A stretch of 64,000 nucleotides of DNA, taken from positions 1 through 64,000 of the forward strand of contig NZ_JAUFQJ010000023.1 of the NCBI RefSeq assembly GCF_030409685.1, given 5' to 3'. Both the position numbers and the translations under genes were made by a program. Numbering within the stretch: position 1 is the stretch's first letter; each line of letters opens with the position of its first letter. The notes under the pieces are model-generated. The model made no database searches, was not told the origin of the DNA, and was given only the letters and a program-made list of their open reading frames with translations. The stretch is from Ferruginibacter paludis (GTDB lineage: Bacteria > Bacteroidota > Bacteroidia > Chitinophagales > Chitinophagaceae). Below, piece by piece: positions 37,901 to 45,806 of the stretch.

Positions 37901-39257
37901 ATCCCGCCTGCCGGTTAAAAACATACGCGGTTGAATCCAGTTTCCGGGCAAATGTCTTCTCAAAATCCTGTACCGGCGCAAGGCCCAAAGCCTGCAGATT
38001 ACTAACCACCAAAGCGGGGTTTCTGTTATTGCCGTTAGTTATTATTTTACTATAAAGGTCATTGGTTCCATTTTGTGGGGGAGCAAAATTGCTTATCACA
38101 TTGATTGTTGGCGGAGCACGAAACGGATTTTTTTCGCCCAGGTCCATTAAGCCGACGATGTCTCTTGTATTGGTTGTTCCACCATTTTTATTGGTCACCC
38201 AAACCTCTAACCTAAGAATTTGCACAGGCGTTGTCACAGCTGGCAGTTTCGCCAATACCTTGTTATAGTTGTCTTTAAAATACTGGCCCAGTAAAAAGTG
38301 ACGGTTCTCTTCGTATTCATCTGCTTTAATGTCTATCACCTGCGAAGCCGCGCCACCCTGCAGGTTGGCTGTTTGCCTTGCTGATTTTTGATAGGCCAAT
38401 ACAGAAGTTACATTCAGTTTACCAAACTGTAACTGTGTTTTTAAACCAAATAACTGCTGCGCTCCGGGAATAAAAGTACTGCGGGAGCTAAATGTAACAG
38501 CCCCTGCTTCAATACGTTTTATAATTTCATCATCCACGCCCGAATAGTCGAGCTTTAACTGGTTATCCTGCCCAAAATTGGCAAGTGTGTTGTAGTTGAT
38601 GGGAAATTTTAATTTGTCGCCGATATTGGCATTTACATTTACCTGGGCGGCCATATTAAAATCGAAGCCGCCATTCTTCCTGGCTCTTTCCGGCAGTGTG
38701 GGATTTTTTATATTTTGTCCCTGGTAACCTGCGGTAATATCCACGTTGCCCTGTGGCGCTATATCAATTTTACCATTGCCAAATAAGCGGTTAAAAAGGT
38801 TATCATACAACGACATTTTGGGCTTGGTCAGTTTGCGGTTCAACAAATTCATTGTGTTGGCCCGCTTCTTAAAATAATCCAGTTCCGCCTGTTTGTTTTT
38901 CAACGCCCAGTATTCATCAAAAGTGTATGTGGTGGGAGTACGGTAATATTTGTTGCCTATTTTTTCGTAGAGGGTATATAAATGTGTTTCAGGATCGTAT
39001 GCAACGGAATCTGTAATGTTGGATGGCTTTTTAAAATCCAGGGTATTTTTAATACCGCTGTTCATAAAATCATTGCGGGTATCATGAATGGGATACGGCA
39101 GTCCCTTTGGCGGAATGGTATCGCCTATAGCAGGCAAATTTCTGCCTGAAGGGGTATTATTTTGTGCCGAAATGGAAAGTGAAATTGAAAGTAAAACCAC
39201 TAACTGTCCCAACCCAAAGCCAATTACTTTTGGTAACAATTTTCTTTTAAAAAACAT
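31956..39257 (-). CDS. sprA: Type 9 secretion translocon SprA/Sov
   Basis: Giant outer-membrane barrel that carries type 9 substrates across the outer membrane. 2433 residues, close to F. johnsoniae SprA and P. gingivalis Sov (about 2400-2500). A signal peptide (cleavage near residue 31, SISA then QN) is followed by the conserved N-terminal region (DTRNDFMNSGIKNTLDFKKPSNI), repeated domains with GAVYIDDFEGSKSGIDLR and GEIWVNELRLT signatures, and a barrel ending in VQIRISLAQ. It lies 28 bp downstream of ruvA on the same strand, the arrangement seen in other Bacteroidota. No frameshift is visible. Confidence 0.97.
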   Translation of the reverse strand: MFFKRKLLPKVIGFGLGQLVVLLSISLSISAQNNTPSGRNLPAIGDTIPPKGLPYPIHDTRNDFMNSGIKNTLDFKKPSNITDSVAYDPETHLYTLYEKIGNKYYRTPTTYTFDEYWALKNKQAELDYFKKRANTMNLLNRKLTKPKMSLYDNLFNRLFGNGKIDIAPQGNVDITAGYQGQNIKNPTLPERARKNGGFDFNMAAQVNVNANIGDKLKFPINYNTLANFGQDNQLKLDYSGVDDEIIKRIEAGAVTFSSRSTFIPGAQQLFGLKTQLQFGKLNVTSVLAYQKSARQTANLQGGAASQVIDIKADEYEENRHFLLGQYFKDNYNKVLAKLPAVTTPVQILRLEVWVTNKNGGTTNTRDIVGLMDLGEKNPFRAPPTINVISNFAPPQNGTNDLYSKIITNGNNRNPALVVSNLQALGLAPVQDFEKTFARKLDSTAYVFNRQAGYISLSQPLQSDEVLAVAYQYSYNGHTYQVGEFSQDLPPDSTSATQKVLFLKLLKATSQRTQLPIWQLMMKNVYSVGYGVLTPTDFKLNLLYQEPSLGAKRYVPFGDKNQGTPILTLVNLDRLNSNRDPQPDGVFDYVEGFTVISQYSRIVFPVLEPFGRDLATQIYNVIPATAKDTLYYALYDSIKAVAQQYPNLNRFVMKGSAKTSGSSDISIGYNIPKGSVKVTAGGQTLTEGVDYDINYDLGTIKVTNQAILNAGLPVQVNFENNAGYGLQQKSFLGLRLDYLAKNTLKEQLAIGGTIVRLSERPFFTKNNIGEDPIKNTMYGLDVNYRKETPRITKLLDKLPFYSTTAPSTINFYAEGAYLQPGHASQIGKGSAGAVYIDDFEGSKSGIDLRFPAISWGLASTPQGATDEAGNEIFKEGKLNNNLDYGKNRAKLAWYQIEPALQLYKGANNPLGNNRDELSDPQVRLISQSEIFPQRTTDYGQNQLTTFDLAYYPDQKGPYNFDASPLSIDANNRLKNPTQRWGGLMRNIDQTDFETANVEFIEFWVQDPFIKTPISPTAGGKLYFNLGNISEDVLKDGRRFYENGMPTPNAPAQVDSTTVWGKAPLNPIQVTNAFSNDANERQYQDVGFDGLDDAAEKIKRAPYLAALGPVLNSAALQEVSADPSQDDYTHYRDAAFTANDGILKRYKNFNNPQGNSKVNDGSIFSSAATLYPDAEDLNKDNTMNESEEYFQYIVDIKPQTDPNMQIGVNYIVDKKVVGVKLVNGNTRNETWYQFKIPIGSYNRKIGNIPDFKSIRFIRMFLTDFSDSVVMRFGKLELTRNIWRSFKNKIDTTGIYSPISTNVDFNVGAVNIEENDKRSPLPYRTPREIQRQQIQSNNGVNLLQNEQSMSLQFCALGKNDARGVFQTFANRDIRQYGNLSMYIHAENNVKSPNSIKDKDLNAVIRIGTDFVSNYYEIKIPLYMTPLGANTLNPNTDAYNDTLWRAINNLNVDLTLLPKLKQLRNVQGSPTVIFSALQGNGQTYSILGDPNLGELRGVLIGVENVNNPNACGEIWVNELRLTSINEKGGYAALARMDMNLADLGTVTGSISTHSSGFGTLEQRVDERFRDDMTQFDVAANLELGKLLPKKAAISIPVFASISQTVSKPLYDPYDLDIKLKDKLSVSPAKMRDSIKNAAVDFTSTKTLNFTNVRKNRTGTKKPKIYDIENVDVSYSYINITAHSPLIENNEITRHRGGLGYNFVPQPKYIEPFKKMKLFTKRKKHWFDLVKDINVNPVPSQLSFRADIQRQFGAIRPRSVGSDKYKIPETYDKYFTFQRDYILRWGLTRSIMFDFNATNNSRIDEPYGRIDTKEKKDTIIKNLFKGGRNTLYNQTANVSYTLPTAKFPLLDWTTVNLKYQATYRWIGASRLAVELGNILENGQSKEATAQLDFTRLYNKSKFFRVIDQPKAERTEKNITIKKDTLYKYVMKDSIRIKQIRKIKTRKIKDPNAMPYVGNMGRAFGKLVSSLKQVNVSLSENANTRLPGYMDSTQEIGRNWRSMQPDMGFIAGNQPDTNWMSAAARKGLITRDSNFNTIFQQSFDQRLTVTAQLEPIRDLQISVNLNKTFSKNYSEIFKDTTGTGNNFGHLSPYSGGSFDISFISYKTLFGKFDPNRISTTFQKFESYRQIISQRLGTANKYNAGIPSDADGYAHGYNRYATDVLIPAFVAAYSGKDPKSISLINQSNPNIKSNPYKGFIPKPNWKIDYTGLSRVKGLEKIFSNITLSHAYNGSLSMNGFTSALFYADQFRYGFPSFYDTVSKNYVPYFLVPNITITEQFAPLVGIDVMFTNQVQFKIDYTKQRTLSLSLIDFQLSETRSTEFSIGGGYRKKGLRLLGGLTLPKFLSKGGKGKLDNEINFRFDMKIRDNVTVNNRLDQEATLPTGGSKEITLSPTIDYYLNSRVNLKLYFDQRRVIPYISSSAPITNTRAGVQIRISLAQ

Positions 39258-39285
39258 CCGCTAAATCAATTAAAGTAAAATTTGA

Positions 39286-39903
39286 TCAAATGGCTTTAAG
39301 CGCTTTTTTTATTAAATCTTCTAAATTGTTTATGTCGGGTTCAGTGTGGTTGATTTTTTGTATTGCCAATTCCGCCTGTGGACGGGATATACCCAATGAA
39401 ACCAATGCATTTAACGCATCCTGCTGTAATCTATTGCCCACTGTGGCAGGCAGGCTGAGATCCGTTGCGGCTTTGGCTACTTTATCTCTTAATTCAAGTA
39501 CCAGTCTTTCAGCTGTTTTTTTGCCAATTCCTTTTACGCTTTCCAGCAGTTTTACATTGTTTTGGATAATAGCTTTGCTTACTTCTTCGGGTTTCAGGTG
39601 AGACAGCATCATTCTGGCAGTTGCAGCACCAACGCCGGAAACACTGATCAGCTGAATAAACATTTCTTTTTCTCCCTTATCAAAAAACCCATAGAGTGTG
39701 TGTCCGTCTTCCTTTATCTGCAGGTAAGTATATAATTTACCTTTTTCTAAATTTTGGATATAGGTAAATGTGTTCAGGCTTATATTTAATTCGTATCCAA
39801 CGCCGTTTATGTCCACATAAACCTGCGCCGCATTCTTCATAGTAAATTTGCCTTCCAGGTATGCGTACATGTCTTTCTTTGAGTCAGCTGCGAAAATAAG
39901 CAT
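39286..39903 (-). CDS. ruvA: Holliday junction branch migration protein RuvA
   Basis: Binds four-way junctions and targets the RuvB motor. 205 residues with the three RuvA domains: N-terminal OB fold (1-63, MYAYLEGKFTMKNAAQVYVDINGVGYEL), two helix-hairpin-helix motifs (about 70-140, VSGVGAATARMML and VKGIGKKTAERLVLEL) and the small RuvB-binding domain (about 155-205). An alternative start is the Met at residue 12 (MYAYLEGKF, position 39870), which fits the usual RuvA N-terminus better than the first Met. Cotranscribed with sprA. Confidence 0.95.
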   Translation of the reverse strand: MLIFAADSKKDMYAYLEGKFTMKNAAQVYVDINGVGYELNISLNTFTYIQNLEKGKLYTYLQIKEDGHTLYGFFDKGEKEMFIQLISVSGVGAATARMMLSHLKPEEVSKAIIQNNVKLLESVKGIGKKTAERLVLELRDKVAKAATDLSLPATVGNRLQQDALNALVSLGISRPQAELAIQKINHTEPDINNLEDLIKKALKAI

Positions 39904-39949
39904 AAAAACCGACCGAAGGTATTGAAATTCATCCTTGCGATTTTTAGCG

Positions 39950-39957
39950 TATTTTTG
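39950..39957 (+). promoter_or_regulatory. -7 box of fabH
   Basis: TATTTTTG matches TAnnTTTG and lies 52 nt before the fabH start codon. The -33 region is not convincing. Confidence 0.35.
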
Positions 39958-40009
39958 CCCGCTTTTAAAATTATCAAATAAAACCTAAAATAAAAATCTT
40001 TTATACGAT

Positions 40010-41017
40010 ATGCAAAAAATTACCGCAGCAATTACTTCAGTTGGTGGATACGTTCCGGAATACAGGTTAACCAATGCCATACTGGAAACAATGATTGATA
40101 CCAATGATGAATGGATCAGGAGCAGGACGGGTGTGGAAGAAAGAAGAATTTTGAAGGGAGAAGGCCTGGCTACTTCGGATATGGCTGTTCCAGCGGTGCT
40201 GGAAATATGCAAAAAAAGAGGCATTGACCCTACTGAAATTGATTGCATGATCTGTGCTACGGTAACACCGGATATGATTTTTCCTGCAACAGCTAACATC
40301 ATCTGCGATAAAATTGGTGCTATAAATGCCTGGGGATTTGATTTAAGCGCCGCCTGTTCCGGTTTTTTATTCGGATTAACAACCGGCGCCGCGTTAATTG
40401 AAAGTGGACGCTATAAAAAAGTAGTTATTGTTGGGGGTGATAAAATGAGTGCCATCGTAGATTATACGGATCGTACAACCTGCATTATTTTTGGTGACGG
40501 TGCAGGAGCGGTTTTACTGGAACCTTCTACAGAAGATGTTGGGGTGATGGATAGTTTATTGAAAAGCGACGGATCAGGCAAAAATTACCTGCACATGAAA
40601 GCGGGCGGATCTTTACGGCCGGCATCTGTTGAAACCGTGCAAGCCAAAGAACATTATATATTTCAGGAAGGACAGCCTGTATTTAAAGCGGCGGTAAAAG
40701 GTATGGCTGATGCGGCATATGATTTATTGCAACGCAACCACCTGACAGGTGATGATATTGCCTGGCTGGTACCGCACCAGGCCAACAAAAGAATTATTGA
40801 TGCCACCGCCAACCGCATGGGCTTACCGGCAGAAAAGGTAATGGTAAATATTCAGCGGTATGGCAATACTACGGCGGGTACTATCCCACTGTGTTTGTGG
40901 GAGTGGGAAAGCCAGTTACACAAAGGTGATAACATTGTATTGGCGGCATTCGGCGGCGGATTTACCTGGGGTGCAACTTTGGTTAAATGGGCTTATGATA
41001 CACCTTCAGCTACCTGA
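40010..41017 (+). CDS. fabH: 3-oxoacyl-ACP synthase III
   Basis: Condenses acyl-CoA with malonyl-ACP to start fatty acid synthesis. 335 residues. The catalytic Cys is in DLSAACSGFLFGL near residue 115, His in VPHQANKRI near residue 256 and Asn in RYGNTTAGTIPL near residue 286. NDEWIRSRTGVEERR at the N-terminus is characteristic. Single gene here, unlike the plsX-fabH cluster of many bacteria; a second fabH elsewhere would be normal in this phylum. Confidence 0.95.
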   Translation: MQKITAAITSVGGYVPEYRLTNAILETMIDTNDEWIRSRTGVEERRILKGEGLATSDMAVPAVLEICKKRGIDPTEIDCMICATVTPDMIFPATANIICDKIGAINAWGFDLSAACSGFLFGLTTGAALIESGRYKKVVIVGGDKMSAIVDYTDRTTCIIFGDGAGAVLLEPSTEDVGVMDSLLKSDGSGKNYLHMKAGGSLRPASVETVQAKEHYIFQEGQPVFKAAVKGMADAAYDLLQRNHLTGDDIAWLVPHQANKRIIDATANRMGLPAEKVMVNIQRYGNTTAGTIPLCLWEWESQLHKGDNIVLAAFGGGFTWGATLVKWAYDTPSAT

Positions 41018-41050
41018 TTTCTCATTATCTTAATAGTGTACTCAATACAA

Positions 41051-41087
41051 AAAAATGGTCGTGTTATTAAAAATGCGACCACTTTTT
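41051..41087. terminator. Shared terminator between fabH and the 41109 gene
   Basis: Stem TGGTCG (41056-41061) with CGACCA (41076-41081), flanked by AAAAA on the left and TTTTT on the right, so it can stop transcription from both convergent genes. Confidence 0.7.
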
Positions 41088-41108
41088 ATATTCCAAAATT
41101 TTACTTTA

Positions 41109-41828
41109 TCAGTTGCCCGTCTTTCCTCCAAATATATAACCCACTTTAAAATTTGCGCCATTTGTTTTTAAGGATGAATTTGGGTTAGGATCAATATCGT
41201 TAAAGCCCATGGTATAACCCGCCTGAAAATATATTCCGCCCGGGAATTTATAGCCAGCCAGGATATTACCGCCAAAGTCAAGCGCCTTGATGTGTTTATC
41301 TGGATCGCTGGCGGAGATCTCACTATCTTTTTTCCCATCAAACCTCACATGACCATTGCCGGATAAAGTTTGGGGAGGGTAACCCGACATAGTAGTGTTG
41401 ATAGTATAATTATATTTCCCAGACAAGCCATAACTGACGGATGGACCTATCCCCAAATAAAAGGTGTTGGCTCCTGATGGAAAACTGTAGACAAAATTTA
41501 AAGGCAGTTCAATAAAATTAAAAGTTCCCTCTCCTGTTGATGCTAAACTCATCGTCGCATCAGTCTTGTTATAATTTGCATTATACCCTTTTTGAATAAT
41601 ATTCAATTCGGGTCTGAAAGAAATTACATGCGTTACAGGCACAACAGCTACAACACCAGCAAGAAATCCAAATTTGGGTTTGGTCAACCCCTTGGTGGTT
41701 GTCCCGGATTCTGTACGTTCTCCCTGGAGATTAGCAAAATTTCCACCCAAATGTGCGCCAAAATTAATTTGTGCTGTTACACCTGTTGCTAAAACTGCCA
41801 ATGCAGCGCTCATGATTAGTTTTTTCAT
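41109..41828 (-). CDS. Outer-membrane beta-barrel protein (PorT-like family)
   Basis: 239 residues: signal peptide (LIMSAALAVLATGVTA, cleavage before QINFG), then alternating strands of an eight-strand-type barrel, starting INFGAHLGGNFANL and ending ANFKVGYIFGGKTGN. The pattern GAHLGGNFANL ... FGFLAGVVA ... FRPELNIIQKGYN ... IELPLNFVYSF is that of the large PF13568 outer-membrane barrel family of Bacteroidota. The role is unknown for most members; only a few (PorT) act in secretion. Single gene. Confidence 0.85.
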   Translation of the reverse strand: MKKLIMSAALAVLATGVTAQINFGAHLGGNFANLQGERTESGTTTKGLTKPKFGFLAGVVAVVPVTHVISFRPELNIIQKGYNANYNKTDATMSLASTGEGTFNFIELPLNFVYSFPSGANTFYLGIGPSVSYGLSGKYNYTINTTMSGYPPQTLSGNGHVRFDGKKDSEISASDPDKHIKALDFGGNILAGYKFPGGIYFQAGYTMGFNDIDPNPNSSLKTNGANFKVGYIFGGKTGN

Positions 41829-42070
41829 CCAGCTTGATTTTTCTTAAAAATATTGATAAATATAACAATTGCGAAACTGTTCCTGCATTCTGAAGTTTGC
41901 TTTGCATTTTAATTTTGCCAATTTTATTGCAGGGTTAAAACAACAGCAATGGATCAAAGCCGTAACGCTGCGATTTTTTTATTTAACTGCTATCATAATT
42001 ATCAGCATTATATAGTGTAAACGATTTAACTTTATGAAGATAGAGCTACACCTTTAAAACAATTGCCAGT

Positions 42071-42913
42071 ATGAAAGTTTCACCAATTTTACAAGTGTTT
42101 ATCATCTTCTGCAGCTTAACGATTGGCTCAGTAAACTTGTTGCCTGCCCAACAAATCGGGCTGCAATTATACAGTCTCCGCAATCAATTTAAAACAGACG
42201 TGCCGGGTACGCTCGCCAAAATAAAAGATTGGAAAATTACGGCCATTGAAGGAGGCGGTACCTATAATTTACCTGTTGAAGAATATAAAAAATTGCTGAA
42301 GCAAAACAACCTGCAAATGGTTAGCTACGGTGCCGGTTTTGAAGAACTTCAAAACAATCCGCAACTGGTGGCAGACAATGCAAAAGCTTTTGGCAGCAAA
42401 TTTATCATGTGCGCCTGGGTGCCGCACAAAGGTGCCTTTACAATTGAAGATGCGCAAAAAGCCATCGCGGTTTTTAATACTGCCGGAAAGGTGCTGAAAG
42501 AAAATGGTCTGCAATTTTGCTACCATCCGCATGGATATGAATTCATGCCTTTTGAAGATGGAACCATGTTCGACTACCTGGTAAAAAACACCAATGCCAG
42601 GTATGTAAATTTTGAAATGGATGTTTTTTGGGTAAAGCACCCTGGACAAGATCCGGTAGCATTGCTAAAAAAATATCCCAAACGTTTTTTACTGCTGCAT
42701 TTAAAAGACCGTAAACCCGGCACGGAAGGAAACCAGGAAGGACATGCCCCGGATGAAACCAATGTTGTACTTGGACAAGGAGATGTTGGCATTGCAGCCG
42801 TTATGAAAGAAGCAAAAAAAATCGGTATTAAATATTGTTTTATAGAAGATGAATCGCCCACACCAGTAGAACAAATTCCGCAAAGCCTCCAGTTTTTACA
42901 TTCACTTAAATAA
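42071..42913 (+). CDS. Exported sugar phosphate isomerase/epimerase-like TIM-barrel protein
   Basis: 280 residues with a signal peptide (LQVFIIFCSLTIGSVNLLPA, then QQIGLQLYSL). The rest is an AP-endonuclease-2/xylose-isomerase-like barrel: IGLQLYSLRNQF, ITAIEGGGTY, FCYHPHGYEF, VNFEMDVFWVKHPGQDP, LLLHLKDRKPG, CFIEDESPTP, with Glu, Asp, His and Glu placed as metal ligands. The export signal and neighbours suggest work on periplasmic sugars. Members of this superfamily include isomerases, epimerases and 3-keto-glycoside lyases; I cannot choose among them. Confidence 0.85.
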   Translation: MKVSPILQVFIIFCSLTIGSVNLLPAQQIGLQLYSLRNQFKTDVPGTLAKIKDWKITAIEGGGTYNLPVEEYKKLLKQNNLQMVSYGAGFEELQNNPQLVADNAKAFGSKFIMCAWVPHKGAFTIEDAQKAIAVFNTAGKVLKENGLQFCYHPHGYEFMPFEDGTMFDYLVKNTNARYVNFEMDVFWVKHPGQDPVALLKKYPKRFLLLHLKDRKPGTEGNQEGHAPDETNVVLGQGDVGIAAVMKEAKKIGIKYCFIEDESPTPVEQIPQSLQFLHSLK

Positions 42914-42943
42914 ATCGGTTGTATATATCTGGTGACGAGATTG

Positions 42944-44053
42944 TTAACCTTTCAATAATTTTCTAAAAAAGGGAATTAACTCTTCGGCGAGTATTGCGTG
43001 TTCAGCGACAGAAGGGTGACCGCCGCAACCGGTTGCCTGCATAGGTTCGAAAAAAAACACGGCTACTTTTTTATCCGCAGGATACAACTCATCAATATTT
43101 TTTTGTACTGCCAGCAGGCAATTCTGCAGCAGTATCCTGTTACTGCCATTTACCATCGCACTGCTGAGCAGCGCTATTTGTGCCACCGGGTATTTTGATT
43201 TTACCAGCTGTACAAATTGGATATAGCTGCTTACAAAAATCCCGCTGTCAAACGGCAACCTTTTTTTGAGGCCATCACCATTGCTGAAATCATTTGTGCC
43301 CAATGCAATGCTCACAATTCTTGGTGTGTACAATTTAAAATCCCACATGGCTGAACTGCTTTCCTGGAAATCCGCTTTTTCGTATACCTGTGGCATAACC
43401 GGCGCATCACTGTTCCAGTTGCGATAGATGCCGATACCGCTAACACTGCTTAATATAAAATTGGTTTTTAATTCCCTTGCAACCCTTGGGCCATAAGCAT
43501 AATAGGCGTTGTGCTGATCATGATACTCTCCTGTTCCGCACGGCACTTCAGAAGTATCTGCTGCAGCACCACAGGTTATACTGTTGCCAATAAATTCTAT
43601 CAGCGGTGCTGATTTTGGTTTAATGGCTTTTACACTTTGCCCGATTATTTTTTCTATTATAATTGCTCCGGTATGTGCTTCCGTAGCCTTGTAAATCCAC
43701 ACGATATGTTTGCCATCTTCACCAGCGGAAATGACAAGAGGGACATGTGAATTTTTTGAAACCTTAATCCGCTTTTGATAAACACCATCCAGTTCATATT
43801 GCAGGTAATTGCGGTCTTGTGTATTGGCGATGGATGCAACAACCTGGCAATCCTTACCTTCAAAACTAAACCCAAAATGAACGGCTGAACTTATCAGTTC
43901 AAGATTATGTTCTTTATTAATCAGGCATCTCCCATAAGGGAATAAGGCTGTTGCAGGCAACTCGGTGGGTATATCTTTATGGATTGTAAAAGCTGTTACA
44001 GTAAGAAACAAAATACATACACCTGCGGCGACTCTTTTAAAATGAAATTTCAT
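42944..44053 (-). CDS. Exported SGNH-type carbohydrate acetylesterase (CE2-like)
   Basis: 369 residues with a signal peptide (about 1-25). Residues 35-145 form a jelly-roll domain and 150-369 an SGNH hydrolase: GNSITCG (nucleophile Ser) near residue 158, LGTNDFSNG (block III) near 262 and GCGGHPSVAEH (catalytic His) near 346. This two-part build is that of carbohydrate esterase family 2, which removes acetyl groups from xylan or other glycans. It faces the exported isomerase and follows the AGE gene on the same strand (74 bp apart), suggesting a small secreted glycan-processing set. Confidence 0.9.
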   Translation of the reverse strand: MKFHFKRVAAGVCILFLTVTAFTIHKDIPTELPATALFPYGRCLINKEHNLELISSAVHFGFSFEGKDCQVVASIANTQDRNYLQYELDGVYQKRIKVSKNSHVPLVISAGEDGKHIVWIYKATEAHTGAIIIEKIIGQSVKAIKPKSAPLIEFIGNSITCGAAADTSEVPCGTGEYHDQHNAYYAYGPRVARELKTNFILSSVSGIGIYRNWNSDAPVMPQVYEKADFQESSSAMWDFKLYTPRIVSIALGTNDFSNGDGLKKRLPFDSGIFVSSYIQFVQLVKSKYPVAQIALLSSAMVNGSNRILLQNCLLAVQKNIDELYPADKKVAVFFFEPMQATGCGGHPSVAEHAILAEELIPFFRKLLKG

Positions 44054-44127
44054 AAGCAGCTTTGTTGATTTCTTTGTGTAAATTATGAAAAGAAGATCGG
44101 ATAGTACGAATATGAATTAAACTTGTT

Positions 44128-45498
44128 TTATTCTCCCTTACCATTGACTTTTTTCAACCGCTGAATACAGTTGGACAAAGCCCTGAAATTGTGATAATTT
44201 CCTTTCCATATATGTCCTTTTAAAGCAGTCTTTCTTTGCGGTTCTTTATCCAATCCTTCTTCGTACCAGTCTCCGTTTACATGATCAATCAGGTAGGTTT
44301 GTATATACTTCCACTGCTTTTTAAATTTAGCATAATACTGCATCGCATCATTGGGAAAATAATCTGCCATGAGCAGTAAGGTGTTCATACCTTCAGCCTG
44401 TGCCCACCAGTTTTTACTGTCCAGCAATATGGAAATGGTATCACGGTTTTTAAAATAGTATCCTTCATCATAAAAGCCACCAATTGAATTATCCCAGCCA
44501 TTGCGCAGTGCGTGGTCTACCATCTTTTTGCCTGCATATAATGTGGCGGTATCGTTTTTTATCCCCAATGCGTGCGACGCTTCCAGCATCAGGTAAGCAG
44601 TTTCTATATCATGGCCAAAAGATACATGGTCTAAATATGTATGTTTCCTTATAACAGCTTCTGATGAATCCTTAAATGACACCGGCACCCAATCTGGTGT
44701 AAAAAAAAGTGTGAGGTACCCTTTGGGGTTGGTGATTTTATCTCTTATCAAATAAAGCATTTCCTCCAGCCTTTCCTTCACCAAATTATCTGGCCATACA
44801 GCGTATAATTCTGTAAATGCTTCCAGTAAATGAATAGAAGAATTCTGGTCTTTGTAACCCAGGTCAGCGGTTGAAGGTGTAGCTGCATCTCTTTTTACAA
44901 CACTGCCATCTCTTTTTAAATGCTGGTAGTAACCCTTATACACCGGATCGTGACTGTGCTGTTCCAGCCACAAAAATGTCTTCTTCGCCAGGTTCAAAGC
45001 GCCTGTATCACCAGATGATTTGTAGTAAGCAGACAGCGCATAAATAGCAAAGGCGTTTCCATAGGCTTCCTTGGGAGCATCAGGATTGCTTTTGTCTGTA
45101 CCCTTCCGCGTGACAAGGTTGTAAAATCCGCCGTAAGTTTTATCCCACATTACATCCCGTAAAAAATGAAACCCGTTTGCCGAGGCCTTCATATAATATT
45201 TTATATTGGGATACAACGATGCCGCCTTTGCGCTTGTCCAGGTATGCCTTGCCTGGGTTACAATAAATTTATCCTGTGGACCGGTAGGTTTAAAATCGTA
45301 CGTATAAGTGGTGAGAAAACCGCCATACATATTATCAATGCATTGCGGATACCATTTGTTTAGTAATTCTTTTTTAACGGAATAATCCATCTCTGCCGCA
45401 ATTTTAAACCGCTCTTGCTTTGCAGCTGTAATTGCGTTTGTTTGAGCCGATGCGTCGGTGAAAAATAAAAAAGACAGGAACAATAAGATTGTTTTCAT
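44128..45498 (-). CDS. Exported AGE-family epimerase/isomerase
   Basis: 456 residues: signal peptide (ILLFLSFLFFTDASA, then QTNAITA) and an (alpha/alpha)6 barrel of the N-acylglucosamine 2-epimerase family. Active-site blocks match cellobiose 2-epimerase type members: NSSIHLLEAFTELY, SFGHDIETAYLMLEA, WWAQAEGMNTLLL and the C-terminal WKGNYHNFRAL, together giving the catalytic His residues. Substrate is probably an oligosaccharide or free sugar such as mannose, glucose or cellobiose. Unusual in being exported, whereas many family members are cytoplasmic. First gene of a likely pair with the CE2 esterase. Confidence 0.9.
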   Translation of the reverse strand: MKTILLFLSFLFFTDASAQTNAITAAKQERFKIAAEMDYSVKKELLNKWYPQCIDNMYGGFLTTYTYDFKPTGPQDKFIVTQARHTWTSAKAASLYPNIKYYMKASANGFHFLRDVMWDKTYGGFYNLVTRKGTDKSNPDAPKEAYGNAFAIYALSAYYKSSGDTGALNLAKKTFLWLEQHSHDPVYKGYYQHLKRDGSVVKRDAATPSTADLGYKDQNSSIHLLEAFTELYAVWPDNLVKERLEEMLYLIRDKITNPKGYLTLFFTPDWVPVSFKDSSEAVIRKHTYLDHVSFGHDIETAYLMLEASHALGIKNDTATLYAGKKMVDHALRNGWDNSIGGFYDEGYYFKNRDTISILLDSKNWWAQAEGMNTLLLMADYFPNDAMQYYAKFKKQWKYIQTYLIDHVNGDWYEEGLDKEPQRKTALKGHIWKGNYHNFRALSNCIQRLKKVNGKGE

Positions 45499-45806
45499 GC
45501 TTTTGATTGCTATTGTTATTTACCACGTTTTTTTATACCTGCTTATGCTATGCCTTAAATGTCACACGCAACATACGAAAGCAGAGAGAAATAAAATACG
45601 AAAGATAAAATGGCATATGATATTGCTAAATCACTTTTTAACGACCCAGTAATTTACTACAATGCACATGAAATCTATTGTACTTCTTTATCTGATCGCA
45701 ATAATAAATTAGCCGTTAATAAATGAGTTATCTACCAACAACGGTTTAATTGCCGGAGTTAAAAAGGCTAAACTCGTTCTGGAAAAAAGCAATAACTTAA
45801 TCTCAA
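45499..45806. other. Intergenic region between cydB and the AGE gene
   Basis: About 300 bp, AT-rich, between the start of the AGE gene and the end of cydB (both leftward). It must hold the AGE promoter, but I see no exact TAnnTTTG box close to the start codon, and no convincing hairpin after cydB. No CydX-like small gene was found. Confidence 0.4.

Noticed and set aside
45458-45652. Open frame of 64 codons on the plus strand over the AGE gene start
   Set aside because: Overlaps a solid gene, has unlikely composition and no promoter box; treated as a chance frame.
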